Notes: generated by a model from the sequence alone, not told the origin. A DNA stretch of 64,000 nt from Megasphaera sp. AM44-1BH (GCF_003467125.1 NZ_QSFA01000002.1:186001-250000); one strand, 5' to 3'; counted from the stretch's first letter, positions 8,933-17,439 are shown. A program made the numbers and translations.

Positions 8933-10273
8933 ATGGGAGGAAAAAAGGGCAATAGAACGATCGCAATTGGCTTAATGTTATTCGCCTTATGGTTTGGTGC
9001 CGGTAACCTTATTTTCCCTGCATCCATGGGTCAGGCGGCAGGTACGAACGTTTGGTACGCTGTTGCTGGTTTCGTTATTACCGGTGTAGGGCTGCCGCTT
9101 CTGGGCGTACTGGCCATGGGCTATTCGGGCTGCAGCAACCTGCAGGAATTAATGAATCGTGTAGATAAAAGATACGCTATTTTCTTCACGGTCATTTCCT
9201 ATCTGGCTATTGGTCCTGCCTTTGCTATTCCTAGAACCGGGACGGTTTCCTATGAAATCGCTGTCCGTCCGCTCCTCGATGGTGGCGGTTCCCAGCCGAT
9301 TATGTGGGCGTTCCTGGTATTATTCTTCGTGTTTTCCTGGTGGCTCTCCATCAACCCGGCCAAACTGGTTGACCGCATCGGAAAAATCCTGACGCCGGCT
9401 CTGCTGCTCACCATTCTGGCACTGATTGTAAAATCCCTGATTACGCCTATGGGCGTTCCCCAGAATCCGCTGCCGGCTTATGCTACGGCAACGACGGCAT
9501 TGGCACAGGGCGCTATTGATGGTTACAATACACTGGATGCTATCGCAGCCTTCGTATTTGCTATTCTGGTCATCGAATTCGTCAAGGAAGACGGTGCCAC
9601 GACGAAAGAAGAAATTACCCATGAAGTATTCAAAGCCGGCGGCCTGGCTGTATCGCTGCTCGCTTTCGTCTACGTCTTCGTCGCTTATCTCGGTGCCCAG
9701 TCCGTACAGGCCATTTCCATTCAGGAAACAGGTGCTCCTGTCCTTTCCATGAGCGCTCAGATTCTCTTCGGGTATGGCGGTGCCCTGCTGTTGGCAGTCA
9801 TCGTACTCCTGGCCTGTCTTTCCACTTCTATCGGTCTGATTACCTCGTGCGCAGCGTACTTCCATCAGCTCATCGGCAAGACGAGCTATAAGAATTACGT
9901 TACCATTTTTACCATCGCATCCTTTGCGGTAGCAACTGCCGGCCTGAAGACCATTATCGTCGCGGCTATCCCGGTCCTGATGTTCGTATATCCTCTGGTC
10001 GTTGCTAACATTATTCTTACCTTTACACACAATCTGTTCGGCGGCCGCCGCTGTGTATGGGTCTGCTCGACAGCCTTCACTTTTGTGCCGGCTCTCGTAA
10101 CGGGCCTGCAGACGGCTAAGGTTCCGCTTGGACCTGTTGACGCTATCTTCCAGGGACTGCCTCTCCATTCCCTCGGCATGGACTGGATTCCGTTCCTCGT
10201 AGTTGGATTCATCGTCGGCCTGATTTACAAGGCTGTCGTTCCCGACAAAAAAGCTGAAACAGAAGAAGCATAA
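8933..10273 (+). CDS. brnQ: Branched-chain amino acid transport system II carrier protein
   Basis: LIVCS-family cation symporter for leucine, isoleucine and valine in the inner membrane. It has 446 residues and about 12 hydrophobic segments. The N-terminal LFALWFGAGNLIFPASMGQ motif is diagnostic, followed by SYLAIGPAFAIPRTGTVSYE, also highly conserved in BrnQ. A strong SD (AAGGAGG) lies just upstream of the ATG. It is a single-gene unit: an AT-rich 264-base leader in front and a terminator at 10302-10337 behind. The leader has no T-box or other riboswitch that I could recognise. Confidence 0.95.
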   Translation: MGGKKGNRTIAIGLMLFALWFGAGNLIFPASMGQAAGTNVWYAVAGFVITGVGLPLLGVLAMGYSGCSNLQELMNRVDKRYAIFFTVISYLAIGPAFAIPRTGTVSYEIAVRPLLDGGGSQPIMWAFLVLFFVFSWWLSINPAKLVDRIGKILTPALLLTILALIVKSLITPMGVPQNPLPAYATATTALAQGAIDGYNTLDAIAAFVFAILVIEFVKEDGATTKEEITHEVFKAGGLAVSLLAFVYVFVAYLGAQSVQAISIQETGAPVLSMSAQILFGYGGALLLAVIVLLACLSTSIGLITSCAAYFHQLIGKTSYKNYVTIFTIASFAVATAGLKTIIVAAIPVLMFVYPLVVANIILTFTHNLFGGRRCVWVCSTAFTFVPALVTGLQTAKVPLGPVDAIFQGLPLHSLGMDWIPFLVVGFIVGLIYKAVVPDKKAETEEA

Positions 10274-10301
10274 AAATAAAATATGATGTAATGTAAGAAA
10301 A

Positions 10302-10337
10302 CCGGAGCTGTCATGATGAGACGGCTCCGGCTTTTTC
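10302..10337 (+). terminator. Intrinsic terminator after brnQ
   Basis: 11-bp stem (10302-10312 with 10320-10330, CCGGAGCTGTC/GACGGCTCCGG, one G-U pair), followed by CTTTTTCT. Confidence 0.88.
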
Positions 10338-10461
10338 TAATTTTTGGTGGAAATTTCATATCGAATTATGTTATAGTAACAATATAGAATATGCGTTTGT
10401 TCAACTTACAGGCAGAGCGGATATCCGGCCTGCCAATACAAAATATAAGGAGTGTATAGAC

Positions 10462-10743
10462 ATGAAAAAAATTACAGCTTTTTATCTGACAGGCTGCCCG
10501 TACTGCGCCAATGCCAGACAGGCCCTGCAGGACCTGATTGCAGAAAACCCGGAATATGGGAAAGTAGAAATAGATTGGATTGAAGAAACCCAGAATCCCG
10601 ATCTGGTAGCCGGTCATCAGTATTACTACGATCCCAGCATGTTTGATGGCTTCCATAAATTATATGAAGCCCAGCCGGGAGAAAGTTTTGAAGAAACAAA
10701 AGCCAACGTCCGGCGCGTTCTGGACTATGCATTGAAATATTGA
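10462..10743 (+). CDS. Small thioredoxin-fold protein with CPYC motif (glutaredoxin-like)
   Basis: A 93-residue cytoplasmic protein with a CPYC redox motif at residues 12-15 directly after the first beta strand (KKITAFYLTGCPYC), as in glutaredoxins. The helix after it (ANARQALQDLIAEN) and the following VEIDWIEE strand fit a thioredoxin fold. The usual cis-proline TVP segment of glutaredoxins is not obvious; the C-terminal half is a helical region rich in Tyr and Phe. Its partner and substrate are unknown. It has a good SD (AAGGAG) and its own terminator, so it is monocistronic. Confidence 0.75.
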   Translation: MKKITAFYLTGCPYCANARQALQDLIAENPEYGKVEIDWIEETQNPDLVAGHQYYYDPSMFDGFHKLYEAQPGESFEETKANVRRVLDYALKY

Positions 10744-10756
10744 TAAACAGCAATAG

Positions 10757-10793
10757 ATAAGGCTCATCACATGACGATGGGCCTTATTTTTTT
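10757..10793 (+). terminator. Intrinsic terminator after the CPYC protein
   Basis: 12-bp stem ATAAGGCTCATC (10757-10768) with GATGGGCCTTAT (10776-10787) including one G-U pair, then a run of seven T. It lies between this gene and the oppositely oriented XRE regulator. Confidence 0.85.
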
Positions 10794-10842
10794 ATGGCAT
10801 GAATCTATGAAATGATTTCCATTTGTTTTACATATTACTGAT

Positions 10843-11397
10843 TCAAGTGTCAGGATAGTACATCATAACAAAGACGTGGGTTTCATCAGTTCCTTCATTG
10901 CAGTACCAATGAGGTTTATCGCCTGTGAAGTGGAGAATTTCTCCGGTTTTTACGGTATAGACGGAATCAGCCAGGTGGAGTGTCAAATTGCCTGAGGCGA
11001 TAAGAGTATATTCTTCAACACCGGTATAATGAATCTGTTCTGTCGTACAGCCGCCTGGATAAAAAACACCGGAGTAGAGTTCGATTCGTTTGGTATCGTC
11101 AAAATTCATCAGGGGATGATAGCAGTAACCGGGACCTGTAATATCAGGCAGAGTGCCTGCACGGTAAATGACTGCCGTATCAGGAACGGGGTCTTTCAAA
11201 AAGAAATTCAGAGGTGTTTTCAGCGTATTAGCCAGATTCCACAATATTGAAATCGAAGGATTGCGGATTCCCCGCTCAATTTCACTGATCATACTTTTGC
11301 TGACTCCGGACTGGGAAGATAAAGATTCAAGGGTCAGACCGCGGTCTTTCCGGATTTTTTTGAGATTGAAGCCAATATTTTCGTTGATAGATGCCAT
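10843..11397 (-). CDS. XRE-family regulator with C-terminal cupin domain
   Basis: 184-residue DNA-binding regulator. The N-terminal helix-turn-helix (about residues 8-62: LKKIRKDRGLTLESLS, then GVSKSMISEIERG) is a classic Cro/C1 domain. The C-terminal half is a single cupin barrel (HYTGVEEYTLIASGNLTL, then GEILHFTGDKPHWYCN) likely to bind a small ligand. The ATG at 11397 is chosen because AAGGAGATATCG precedes it; a longer frame from 11427 has no such site. It is divergent from the PLP ammonia-lyase gene at 11586, and the shared region holds a 14-bp inverted repeat plus two 20-bp-spaced direct repeats. It probably controls the lyase and itself in response to an amino acid. Confidence 0.88.
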   Translation of the reverse strand: MASINENIGFNLKKIRKDRGLTLESLSSQSGVSKSMISEIERGIRNPSISILWNLANTLKTPLNFFLKDPVPDTAVIYRAGTLPDITGPGYCYHPLMNFDDTKRIELYSGVFYPGGCTTEQIHYTGVEEYTLIASGNLTLHLADSVYTVKTGEILHFTGDKPHWYCNEGTDETHVFVMMYYPDT

Positions 11398-11443
11398 CGA
11401 TATCTCCTTTAAGGGTTGCAAAAACATAGTCCATCATCTATAA

Positions 11444-11499
11444 TTCGATATAGAAGAAATATGTTCGATATAAAAGAAATACGATATATCGAACATATT
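11444..11499. promoter_or_regulatory. Candidate operator for the XRE-cupin regulator
   Basis: A perfect 14-bp inverted repeat, AATATGTTCGATAT at 11458-11471 and its complement at 11486-11499. It overlaps two direct repeats TTCGATATARAAGAAAT at 11444-11460 and 11464-11480, exactly 20 bp apart. The region lies between the divergent regulator and lyase genes, so it is the natural binding site for the XRE protein. Confidence 0.6.
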
Positions 11500-11585
11500 A
11501 ATTATTATATCGCAATCACCGGGGGTATGTCCAAACGGTGTGGTATCTATTTTTACTTTTTGGTATTTTTTACAGGAGGATCAGT

Positions 11586-12512
11586 ATGAGTTTATACGTT
11601 AAAACACCATTAGTTGATATGCTTTCTTTAAATAATTCTCAAAGGCAGGTTCAAGTCAAAATGGATGCATGGCAGCCATCAGGCTCGTTTAAGTTGCGTG
11701 GCATGGATGTTCTTTGTTCTCAGATGATTCATGATGGGGCATCCCGGCTTGTATCGTCCTCAGGAGGAAATGCTGGACTATCCGCTGCGTATGCGGGGCG
11801 TAAATCAGGGATTCCTGTTACTGTTGTTGTTCCGGATACGACAGATGCAGAGACCATAGGCAGATTACGACAGGAAGGGGCTGAAGCTATTGTCTATGGC
11901 TCTGTCTGGGATGAAGCTGATGAGTATGCCAGACAACTGGCAGAACGTGTCCATGGTGCCTATATTCCTCCTTTTGATCATCCCCTTTTATGGAAAGGAC
12001 ATTCAACGATTGTCGATGAATTAGCAGAACAATGTCAGACCCGGCCGGATTGCATTATCCTTTCTGTTGGTGGCGGTGGTTTGTTTTGCGGTGTTATGGA
12101 AGGACTTTTGCGTCATGGCTGGACGGATACAACCGTGATTGCTGTAGAGACAGAAGGTGCGGCTTCTCTCCACGTATCCTGTCAGGCAGGTCATCTGGTA
12201 ACACTTGATGGAATTCATACTCTGGCGACAAGTCTTGGTGCCAAACGGGTTGCTGCCCAGGCACTGGACTATGCTTTACATTATAAGGTCATTTCTTATA
12301 CCGTATCTGATGCAGCCGCAGCCCGGGCCTGTGTACACTTTGCTGATGAGTTCCGTACGCTCATCGAACCTGCCTGCGGGGCCTCTCTTTCACTGGTATA
12401 TGATGATGTCCCTATTCTCCGTGATTTCCATCATATCGTTGTGGAAGCCTGCGGAGGGGCTAAAATCAGTTTAGACACTATTGAAAATTTCCGGTCAGAG
12501 TACATGAAATGA
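11586..12512 (+). CDS. PLP-dependent serine/threonine ammonia-lyase-like protein
   Basis: 308-residue fold-type II PLP enzyme, likely a cytoplasmic L-serine/L-threonine dehydratase that yields the 2-oxo acid and ammonia. The Schiff-base lysine is in QPSGSFKLRG (about residue 34), the substrate loop is SSGGNAGLSAAYAG, and the phosphate-binding glycine loop is VGGGGLFCGVMEG. It lacks the C-terminal regulatory ACT domain of biosynthetic IlvA, so it resembles catabolic serine dehydratases. The start at 11586 follows GGAGGA at five bases; upstream in-frame starts have no SD. It is divergent from the XRE-cupin regulator, which probably controls it. The exact amino acid substrate cannot be read from sequence. 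Confidence 0.82.
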   Translation: MSLYVKTPLVDMLSLNNSQRQVQVKMDAWQPSGSFKLRGMDVLCSQMIHDGASRLVSSSGGNAGLSAAYAGRKSGIPVTVVVPDTTDAETIGRLRQEGAEAIVYGSVWDEADEYARQLAERVHGAYIPPFDHPLLWKGHSTIVDELAEQCQTRPDCIILSVGGGGLFCGVMEGLLRHGWTDTTVIAVETEGAASLHVSCQAGHLVTLDGIHTLATSLGAKRVAAQALDYALHYKVISYTVSDAAAARACVHFADEFRTLIEPACGASLSLVYDDVPILRDFHHIVVEACGGAKISLDTIENFRSEYMK

Positions 12513-12580
12513 TGTGCCTGGCTATTTTGTCCTCCTGACGTTTCTTTGAAAATAGTCTCATAATAAAATCTGTTACTTAT

Positions 12581-12627
12581 ATACTTTCGTTGTTGCTCTT
12601 TACAATACAACGAAAGTATGCTACGAT
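12581..12627 (+). promoter_or_regulatory. Promoter with embedded palindrome upstream of the Rrf2 gene
   Basis: A 13-bp perfect inverted repeat ATACTTTCGTTGT (12581-12593) / ACAACGAAAGTAT (12607-12619). It brackets a sigma-A-type promoter TTTACA (12599-12604), 17-bp spacer, TACGAT (12622-12627). The right arm lies inside the spacer, as expected for an autorepressor site of the Rrf2 regulator encoded next. Confidence 0.65.
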
Positions 12628-12669
12628 GTAGCCGTTCGAACAACAACAAAGACAAAAAAGGTGATCCTG

Positions 12670-13107
12670 TTGAAATTTTCCAGCCGTATGACCGTGGCCA
12701 TCCATATCCTGCTGTATCTGGAAGAATATGAAAAAGAAGAGAAAGTAACCTCTGAAGTCCTTGCTGATACGACCGGTGTCAATGCAGTCAATATACGCAA
12801 GACGCTGCAACTCCTGAAGAAAGCCGGGTTCATCGAGATTCGCAGAGGGACTGGCGGTGCCTGCCTTAAAAAAGCGCCTGGAGATATCACTGTGAGGGAT
12901 ATCTTTGAAGCCGTAGAGGATTCTACAGGAGAACTGTTCCATATGCATGAGCACCCGAATACGAACTGTCCTGTTGGAAAATCAATCAAAGGAGTGCTGG
13001 ACAAGCATCTTACTGCATGGAAACAACTGCTGTTGCAACAGATGCAGGAAGTCACTCTGGAAAATTTATTTATAGAGATGCAGGACGAGATGAAGAAACA
13101 TGAGTGA
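12670..13107 (+). CDS. Rrf2-family transcriptional regulator (YwnA-like)
   Basis: 145-residue winged-helix regulator. The N-terminus MKFSSRMTVAIHILLYL and recognition region NIRKTLQLLKKAGFIEIRRGTGGACL are typical of Rrf2 proteins. One cysteine occurs in the HPNTNCPVG loop; the three-cysteine Fe-S cluster pattern of IscR/NsrR is not present, so a cluster is unlikely and the protein fits the YwnA branch. A TTG at 12670 after AAGGTGA is preferred because it gives the family's conserved MKFSSR start; a GTG at 12661 would overlap that SD. It is followed after 12 bases by an exported SnoaL-like gene, its probable target together with itself. Confidence 0.88.
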   Translation: MKFSSRMTVAIHILLYLEEYEKEEKVTSEVLADTTGVNAVNIRKTLQLLKKAGFIEIRRGTGGACLKKAPGDITVRDIFEAVEDSTGELFHMHEHPNTNCPVGKSIKGVLDKHLTAWKQLLLQQMQEVTLENLFIEMQDEMKKHE

Positions 13108-13119
13108 GGAGGAACGTTT

Positions 13120-13596
13120 GTGAAGATGAGAAATATGAAGAAAATGATGACCCTGATACTGGGGCTGAGCCTGGTTACAGCTATGTCTGCCGGCCCTGTC
13201 TTTGCTGCGGATAAGATGCCGGCGTTCAAGAATAACAAACAGATGGTCGAATATTTCTGGAATGAAGTATTCAATAAGCACAATACATCTGTCATAGACA
13301 GTCTGACAGCACCGGGATATATTCAGCACAGCCCCGGCTTCCGCGACGGGCGTCAGGCTTTTGAAGATGGTATCAACGGTTTCCTGAAAGAATTTCCTGA
13401 AAGCAAAGCGGAAATCAAGCATATCGGTGCCGACGGAGATCTTGTATTCATCCATAACCATATTACGCTGAATGCATCAGACCGGGGACAGGCGGCAGTC
13501 GATATTTTCCGTGTCAAAGATGGGAAAATCGTGGAACACTGGGATGTCATCCAGGATATCCCGGAAAAAGCAGAAAATAACAATACTATGTTCTGA
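13120..13596 (+). CDS. Exported SnoaL-like (NTF2-fold) protein
   Basis: 158 residues with a signal peptide (charged start KMRNMKKM, hydrophobic core, predicted cut after GPVFA near residue 29). The mature part reads as a SnoaL-like polyketide-cyclase/NTF2 domain: MVEYFWNEVFNKHN, GYIQHSPGF, GINGFLKEFP, VFIHNHITL and FRVKDGKIVEHWDVIQ. The His and Asp residues usual in the pocket are present. Family members act on small hydrophobic molecules, but many have no known reaction. The GTG start follows AGGAGGAA. Co-transcribed with the Rrf2 regulator, it would act in the periplasm; the ligand is unknown. Confidence 0.8.
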   Translation: MKMRNMKKMMTLILGLSLVTAMSAGPVFAADKMPAFKNNKQMVEYFWNEVFNKHNTSVIDSLTAPGYIQHSPGFRDGRQAFEDGINGFLKEFPESKAEIKHIGADGDLVFIHNHITLNASDRGQAAVDIFRVKDGKIVEHWDVIQDIPEKAENNNTMF

Positions 13597-13617
13597 TTGG
13601 ATCTGCCGGGAGCATAA

Positions 13618-13664
13618 AAAAACTGGCATGGAGCATGTAGAGCATGTCCTGTGCCAGTTTCTCT
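13618..13664. terminator. Terminator between the convergent SnoaL-like and HAD genes
   Basis: 9-bp stem AAACTGGCA / TGCCAGTTT (right arm 13652-13660) with A-rich and T-rich flanks. It can serve both converging genes. Confidence 0.6.
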
Positions 13665-13679
13665 TACTTTGAAAGGCTA

Positions 13680-14759
13680 TTATTTTGTTTTCTTTACATT
13701 TTCGCCATAAATAGTTTTCCAGTCATTTTTCATGGAAATAGTATTCCAGCCGTTTTCGTCGGATGTCTTCTTATCCCGTTCCGCCCGTTCAGGACGACCG
13801 TATTCACGTTGTGTATCATCGCAGAGCACATTGAAGACTTCAGCTTTATAGGGATTATCCTTTAAGGTATAGCGGAACATAGAATAATCGCCACTGCTGT
13901 TACCAAAGGCCAGTACAGGCTGGATTCCGATTTCACGGACGATAGAGGATACTTTATTCATCTTTTCATTGACCCGGTCCAGTGTACCATACTGAATGGT
14001 GTCATCGTATGTCATCTGGTACGAACCGCCGGCTGTATCTCCCTGATGAGAAGCGACAATCTGTGGATCGGAACCGATGATGTTGTTTGGCGCAATATGG
14101 ATGACGTCACGGGTCAGGGCACGGACGAGGGGACGGTCCGAAGCAGAGACGATGTAACACGTAAAGTCATTGGACTGCAGATAGGAAATGACTTCCACCA
14201 TGGGCATATAAAATGCTTCGCCATAGGTCAGGTTGGTCAGGCCGATGACCGGCTTTTTCATGAATCCCTGTGCATAGGCGTCCAGAGATTGCGGTGTCAT
14301 TCCGGCCAGCCCGGCGTATAATTTGTTGTATAAATTATTGTCGATTTCCGGCGGAACGGGTTTGCGCTGGGAAATGGCATCCCAATAGTCCCTGGCAAAC
14401 TGTTTGTCTTCAGCCGATACCTTGCAGTCGGGATCGTGAAGGACCCGGTCCGCATAAAAGACGCCATCTGTGTAGGACGGTGTCCGTTCACCTAAAAGAG
14501 TCCCATCCATATCGAAGACGGCCAGGCGGTGTTCCACAGGAATGAAATTGGAACTCTTTGGATTGGTTACATCCTTTACATACGATACCAGTTTTTCCTT
14601 AGCGGCGGAATCGCGGTTCCAGTACTGAAAATTTCCCGATTTATTGACGTGGATGGCTGCCAGCTCAGCCCGGCTGGCGCCTTCAATCGTTCCCGTCATG
14701 CTAAAACTGGTTAACATAACCGCGACGGCTAAAATGGATGCAAAGTGTTTCCTTTTCAA
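13680..14759 (-). CDS. Exported HAD-superfamily phosphatase
   Basis: 359 residues with a signal peptide (MKRKHFASILAVAVML, cleavage near the end of GTIEGAS). The HAD nucleophile motif is VFDMDGTLLGE near residue 82. Motif II is likely YIVSASDRPLV, and LAFGNSSGDYSMF matches the motif IV acidic region. It therefore probably hydrolyses phosphomonoesters in the periplasm; the long insert between motifs I and II suggests a C1-type cap. The TTG start at 14759 follows GAGGTGATTAG; the longer GTG start at 14768 would use the SD itself as codon. It is monocistronic and convergent with the SnoaL gene. The substrate is unknown. Confidence 0.82.
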   Translation of the reverse strand: MKRKHFASILAVAVMLTSFSMTGTIEGASRAELAAIHVNKSGNFQYWNRDSAAKEKLVSYVKDVTNPKSSNFIPVEHRLAVFDMDGTLLGERTPSYTDGVFYADRVLHDPDCKVSAEDKQFARDYWDAISQRKPVPPEIDNNLYNKLYAGLAGMTPQSLDAYAQGFMKKPVIGLTNLTYGEAFYMPMVEVISYLQSNDFTCYIVSASDRPLVRALTRDVIHIAPNNIIGSDPQIVASHQGDTAGGSYQMTYDDTIQYGTLDRVNEKMNKVSSIVREIGIQPVLAFGNSSGDYSMFRYTLKDNPYKAEVFNVLCDDTQREYGRPERAERDKKTSDENGWNTISMKNDWKTIYGENVKKTK

Positions 14760-14912
14760 ACTAATCACCTCATGTTGTGGAATTTGTACTCATTATAACA
14801 TGAGAAATAGCTACAAACAACCAGGACAGATAAAATAACTACTGTCCTATTTTGCTTACGTTTCCATACCATAACCTGGAATAGCATAAACACGATAAGG
14901 AAGGTGAATTTC

Positions 14913-15611
14913 TTGGACAAAACCACATATTCTATTGACGGGAGAGACTGCCTCCTGTATTTGACAGGTAAGCCGGCGTATATACTGGTCCAGCCTGTCG
15001 ATGACCACGACCGGGAAGTACTGGATGAGCAGGTTACCGCTATTGCCGGAGCCTCTCCATCTCCCTTCGTGTTTGTGGCATTTCCTGTAACGGACTGGAA
15101 CGAGGAATTATCTCCCTGGGATAATCCGGCTGTTTTTGGCCCGGATGACTTCGGGCACGGTGCGGCAGGAACTCTGCATTTTGTAGAAAAGGAGCTTCTG
15201 CCTGCTGTCCGGATACAATTTCACTTGTCTGATGAAGTGCCTGTCATATTAGGCGGCTATTCTCTGGCAGCTCTCTTTTCTTTGTGGAGTGCCTGGCAGA
15301 CTGATACCTTTTCGGCGGTCGCCGCTGCTTCCCCTTCCGTCTGGTTCCCTGGCTGGCTGGAATATGCCAGTCAGCAGCAGCCAATGACGAAAGCCGTATA
15401 CCTGAGCCTGGGTGATAGAGAAGAACGAACGCGGAACCCTGTCATGGCCACTGTAGGGGACCGTATCCGTCAGTTGCATGCCCATCTGGAAATGCTGCCC
15501 CGTATCCAGACCACATTAGAATGGAACAAAGGAAATCATTTCCAGCATACAGGTCAGCGGTGTGCTAAGGCTTTTGTCTGGTGTATGTCGGAATTTGTAA
15601 AAATGCAATAA
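14913..15611 (+). CDS. Alpha/beta hydrolase, putative esterase
   Basis: About 232 residues. The nucleophile elbow is GGYSLAALFSLW, with the serine following a long N-terminal half. ASPSVWFPGW and GDREERTRNPVM are typical of the IroE/Fes/esterase D-like group. A histidine in NKGNHFQHTG near the C-terminus is the likely third triad residue. No signal peptide is seen, so it is cytoplasmic. The TTG at 14913 follows AAGGAAGGTG at a normal distance; the in-frame GTG at 14904 lies inside that SD. It is a single gene between the divergent HAD gene and a flavin reductase. The ester substrate is unknown. Confidence 0.75.
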   Translation: MDKTTYSIDGRDCLLYLTGKPAYILVQPVDDHDREVLDEQVTAIAGASPSPFVFVAFPVTDWNEELSPWDNPAVFGPDDFGHGAAGTLHFVEKELLPAVRIQFHLSDEVPVILGGYSLAALFSLWSAWQTDTFSAVAAASPSVWFPGWLEYASQQQPMTKAVYLSLGDREERTRNPVMATVGDRIRQLHAHLEMLPRIQTTLEWNKGNHFQHTGQRCAKAFVWCMSEFVKMQ

Positions 15612-15721
15612 AACAAAAATTGTGAATCCAGATGATCTCATACGGGCAAAGGTCCGTCTTCCAGTCGGGGGATAGGATGGTGTATACTAAGTAAAGAATA
15701 ACTGATGAGGAGGTATATCGA

Positions 15722-16279
15722 ATGAACGTAGAATTTGAAGGGAAGAAGGCGTGCATCGCGCCGGAAGGTGTATTTATCATCGGGACATATGATGAAAATG
15801 GCGTACCTAATGCTATGAATGCAGCCTGGGGTGCCCAGTCGGATTATGGCGAAATCACGCTCTTTCTGGCAAAGCACAAGACAACGGAAAACATCAGGCA
15901 CACGAAGGCCTTTACTGTAGCCTTTGCTACGAAAGATACGGTGGACATTGCCGATTATTTCGGTGTAGAAACGGGTAATAAGGTAAATAAGATAGAAAAA
16001 GCAGGCTGCCACGTCCACAAAAGCCTTCATGTCAATGCTCCGATTATCGAAGAATTTCCGGTCACACTGGAATGTGAATGCACCAGCTATGATGATAACA
16101 CGGGCATCCTCGTGGGCAGAATCGTAGCCCAGCAGGCTGATGAATCGGTCCTGACTGACGGCAAAATCGATTATGACAAACTGCAGCCCATCATCTTTGA
16201 CATTTCTACCATGACCTATCGTCTGATTGGTCCTGTCGTAGGACAGGCCTTTCATGACGGATTAAAAATAAAAGGATAA
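15722..16279 (+). CDS. Flavin reductase-like FMN-binding protein
   Basis: 185-residue protein of the flavin-reductase-like (DIM6/NTAB) split-barrel family. Near the N-terminus VFIIGTYDENGVPNAMNAAWGAQ corresponds to the FMN-binding strand and loop. FTVAFATKD, DYFGVETGNKVNKIEKAG and LECECTSY follow in the order usual for this family. It probably uses FMN with NAD(P)H in a cytoplasmic redox reaction, partner unknown. A strong GAGGAGG ribosome site precedes the ATG. Monocistronic, with a good terminator behind. Confidence 0.85.
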   Translation: MNVEFEGKKACIAPEGVFIIGTYDENGVPNAMNAAWGAQSDYGEITLFLAKHKTTENIRHTKAFTVAFATKDTVDIADYFGVETGNKVNKIEKAGCHVHKSLHVNAPIIEEFPVTLECECTSYDDNTGILVGRIVAQQADESVLTDGKIDYDKLQPIIFDISTMTYRLIGPVVGQAFHDGLKIKG

Positions 16280-16301
16280 GGTCTTCAGACAACCTCAAAA
16301 A

Positions 16302-16340
16302 GCCGTGCATGAAGTGACATCATGTACGGCCTATTTTTTT
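16302..16340 (+). terminator. Intrinsic terminator after the flavin reductase
   Basis: 11-bp stem GCCGTGCATGA (16302-16312) / TCATGTACGGC (16320-16330) with one G-U pair, then a T-rich run. Confidence 0.85.
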
Positions 16341-16378
16341 CTCACGTATATCTTTTATTTCTTCACTTCCCAGTCGGA

Positions 16379-16493
16379 AATGCTGCTTCACCGTATGAAA
16401 CAGAATGAGACGACTCATGGGGAAACAGTCAGACGACAAATGGAAGACCTGAAGGACTGTCAGATGAAATTAGAAAAATTACTGGAGGAATGA
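16379..16493 (+). CDS. Possible 37-residue coiled-coil peptide
   Basis: A short open frame between a terminator and the convergent LysR gene, encoding a charged helix (KQNETTHGETVRRQMEDLKD...LEKLLEE). There is no convincing SD and it lies behind a terminator. It could be a gene remnant or a chance frame. Confidence 0.2.
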
Positions 16494-16501
16494 CAGTAGC
16501 A

Positions 16502-17422
16502 TTATCTGCCCGGATCGTAGGTCCTCAGTGATTCCTGGATGCCCTGTATGAGGGCGTCGATAATTTCATTGGATGGCTGTGCATGGAGCTGTACATAGCC
16601 AATCTGAGCCTGTACGGTGAGGCCTGACAGGGGAATGGCGGTGATGGCAGATGGCATGACTGCCGGGATGAGGTAGCCTGTGCCGATGTTCAGGCAATCC
16701 GTACTGGCCAGGAGATTATTGGTCGTCCCCCTGTCGTACGAATAGATGATTTTGTCATGATCATCCAGCGTGACCAGTTCTTCGTCGGCGTATCTTGTGG
16801 CTGCGGACTGGGCATACTGGATCAGGGGATAGGGCCGTATGTCGTCCAGCGTCACAGACTGGCGCCGGGCCAGGGGATGATGGATATTCATGAACACATG
16901 GGGAATGACAGGGCATAATACGTGGAACGAAAGGCCCCATTTGTCCAGTACCTGGTGGATGTAATGGCTGTTTTCCCCGGTGATGGCGACGATACTGAAG
17001 GCGCTCTTTTTCAGGTATACATCTTCCAGTGCCGTGATGGTTTCCGTTTCTTTCAGGGAAATAGTGTAGCGTTCCTGCTGAAAGGTGCGGAGAAAATGGA
17101 TGAAGGCATCGATGACAAAGGCATAGTGCTGACAGGATATCTGCAGGTGGAGCCGTGTCACATCGTTCTTTATGAGATAATGGTTGCGCAGTTCGTCGGC
17201 ATCGGCAATGACTTTATCTGCCAGCTGTAAAAATTCGATGCCTTCTGCCGTCAGGCTGACACCGCGGCGGGAACGCTCAAAGATAGTAATGCCAAATTCC
17301 TTTTCCAGGTCCCGTATGGCTTCGGACAGACTGGGCTGGGATATGTACAGATGGACGGCTGCCTGGTTCATGGAACGGCAGCGGGCGATTTCTTTTACGT
17401 ATAACAACTGTTGCAGACGCAT
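16502..17422 (-). CDS. LysR-family transcriptional regulator
   Basis: 306 residues. The N-terminal winged helix (MRLQQLLYVKEIARCRSMNQAAVHLYISQPSLSEAIRDLE, described in parts) is standard LysR; the rest is a type 2 periplasmic-binding-like effector domain. The ATG at 17422 has GAGGTG upstream; the longer in-frame start at 17452 does not. It is divergent from the gamma-lyase gene at 17624 and a 19-bp palindrome lies 18 bases from its start, so it probably controls itself and the lyase in response to a sulfur or amino acid metabolite. The effector is not deducible. Confidence 0.9.
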   Translation of the reverse strand: MRLQQLLYVKEIARCRSMNQAAVHLYISQPSLSEAIRDLEKEFGITIFERSRRGVSLTAEGIEFLQLADKVIADADELRNHYLIKNDVTRLHLQISCQHYAFVIDAFIHFLRTFQQERYTISLKETETITALEDVYLKKSAFSIVAITGENSHYIHQVLDKWGLSFHVLCPVIPHVFMNIHHPLARRQSVTLDDIRPYPLIQYAQSAATRYADEELVTLDDHDKIIYSYDRGTTNNLLASTDCLNIGTGYLIPAVMPSAITAIPLSGLTVQAQIGYVQLHAQPSNEIIDALIQGIQESLRTYDPGR

Positions 17423-17439
17423 GGTTGCACCTCTTCGTG

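Noticed and set aside
16305..16493. A 62-codon frame starting inside the flavin reductase terminator
   Set aside because: Its first part is the terminator hairpin and it has no SD; only the last 37 codons look even possible, and these are listed with low confidence.
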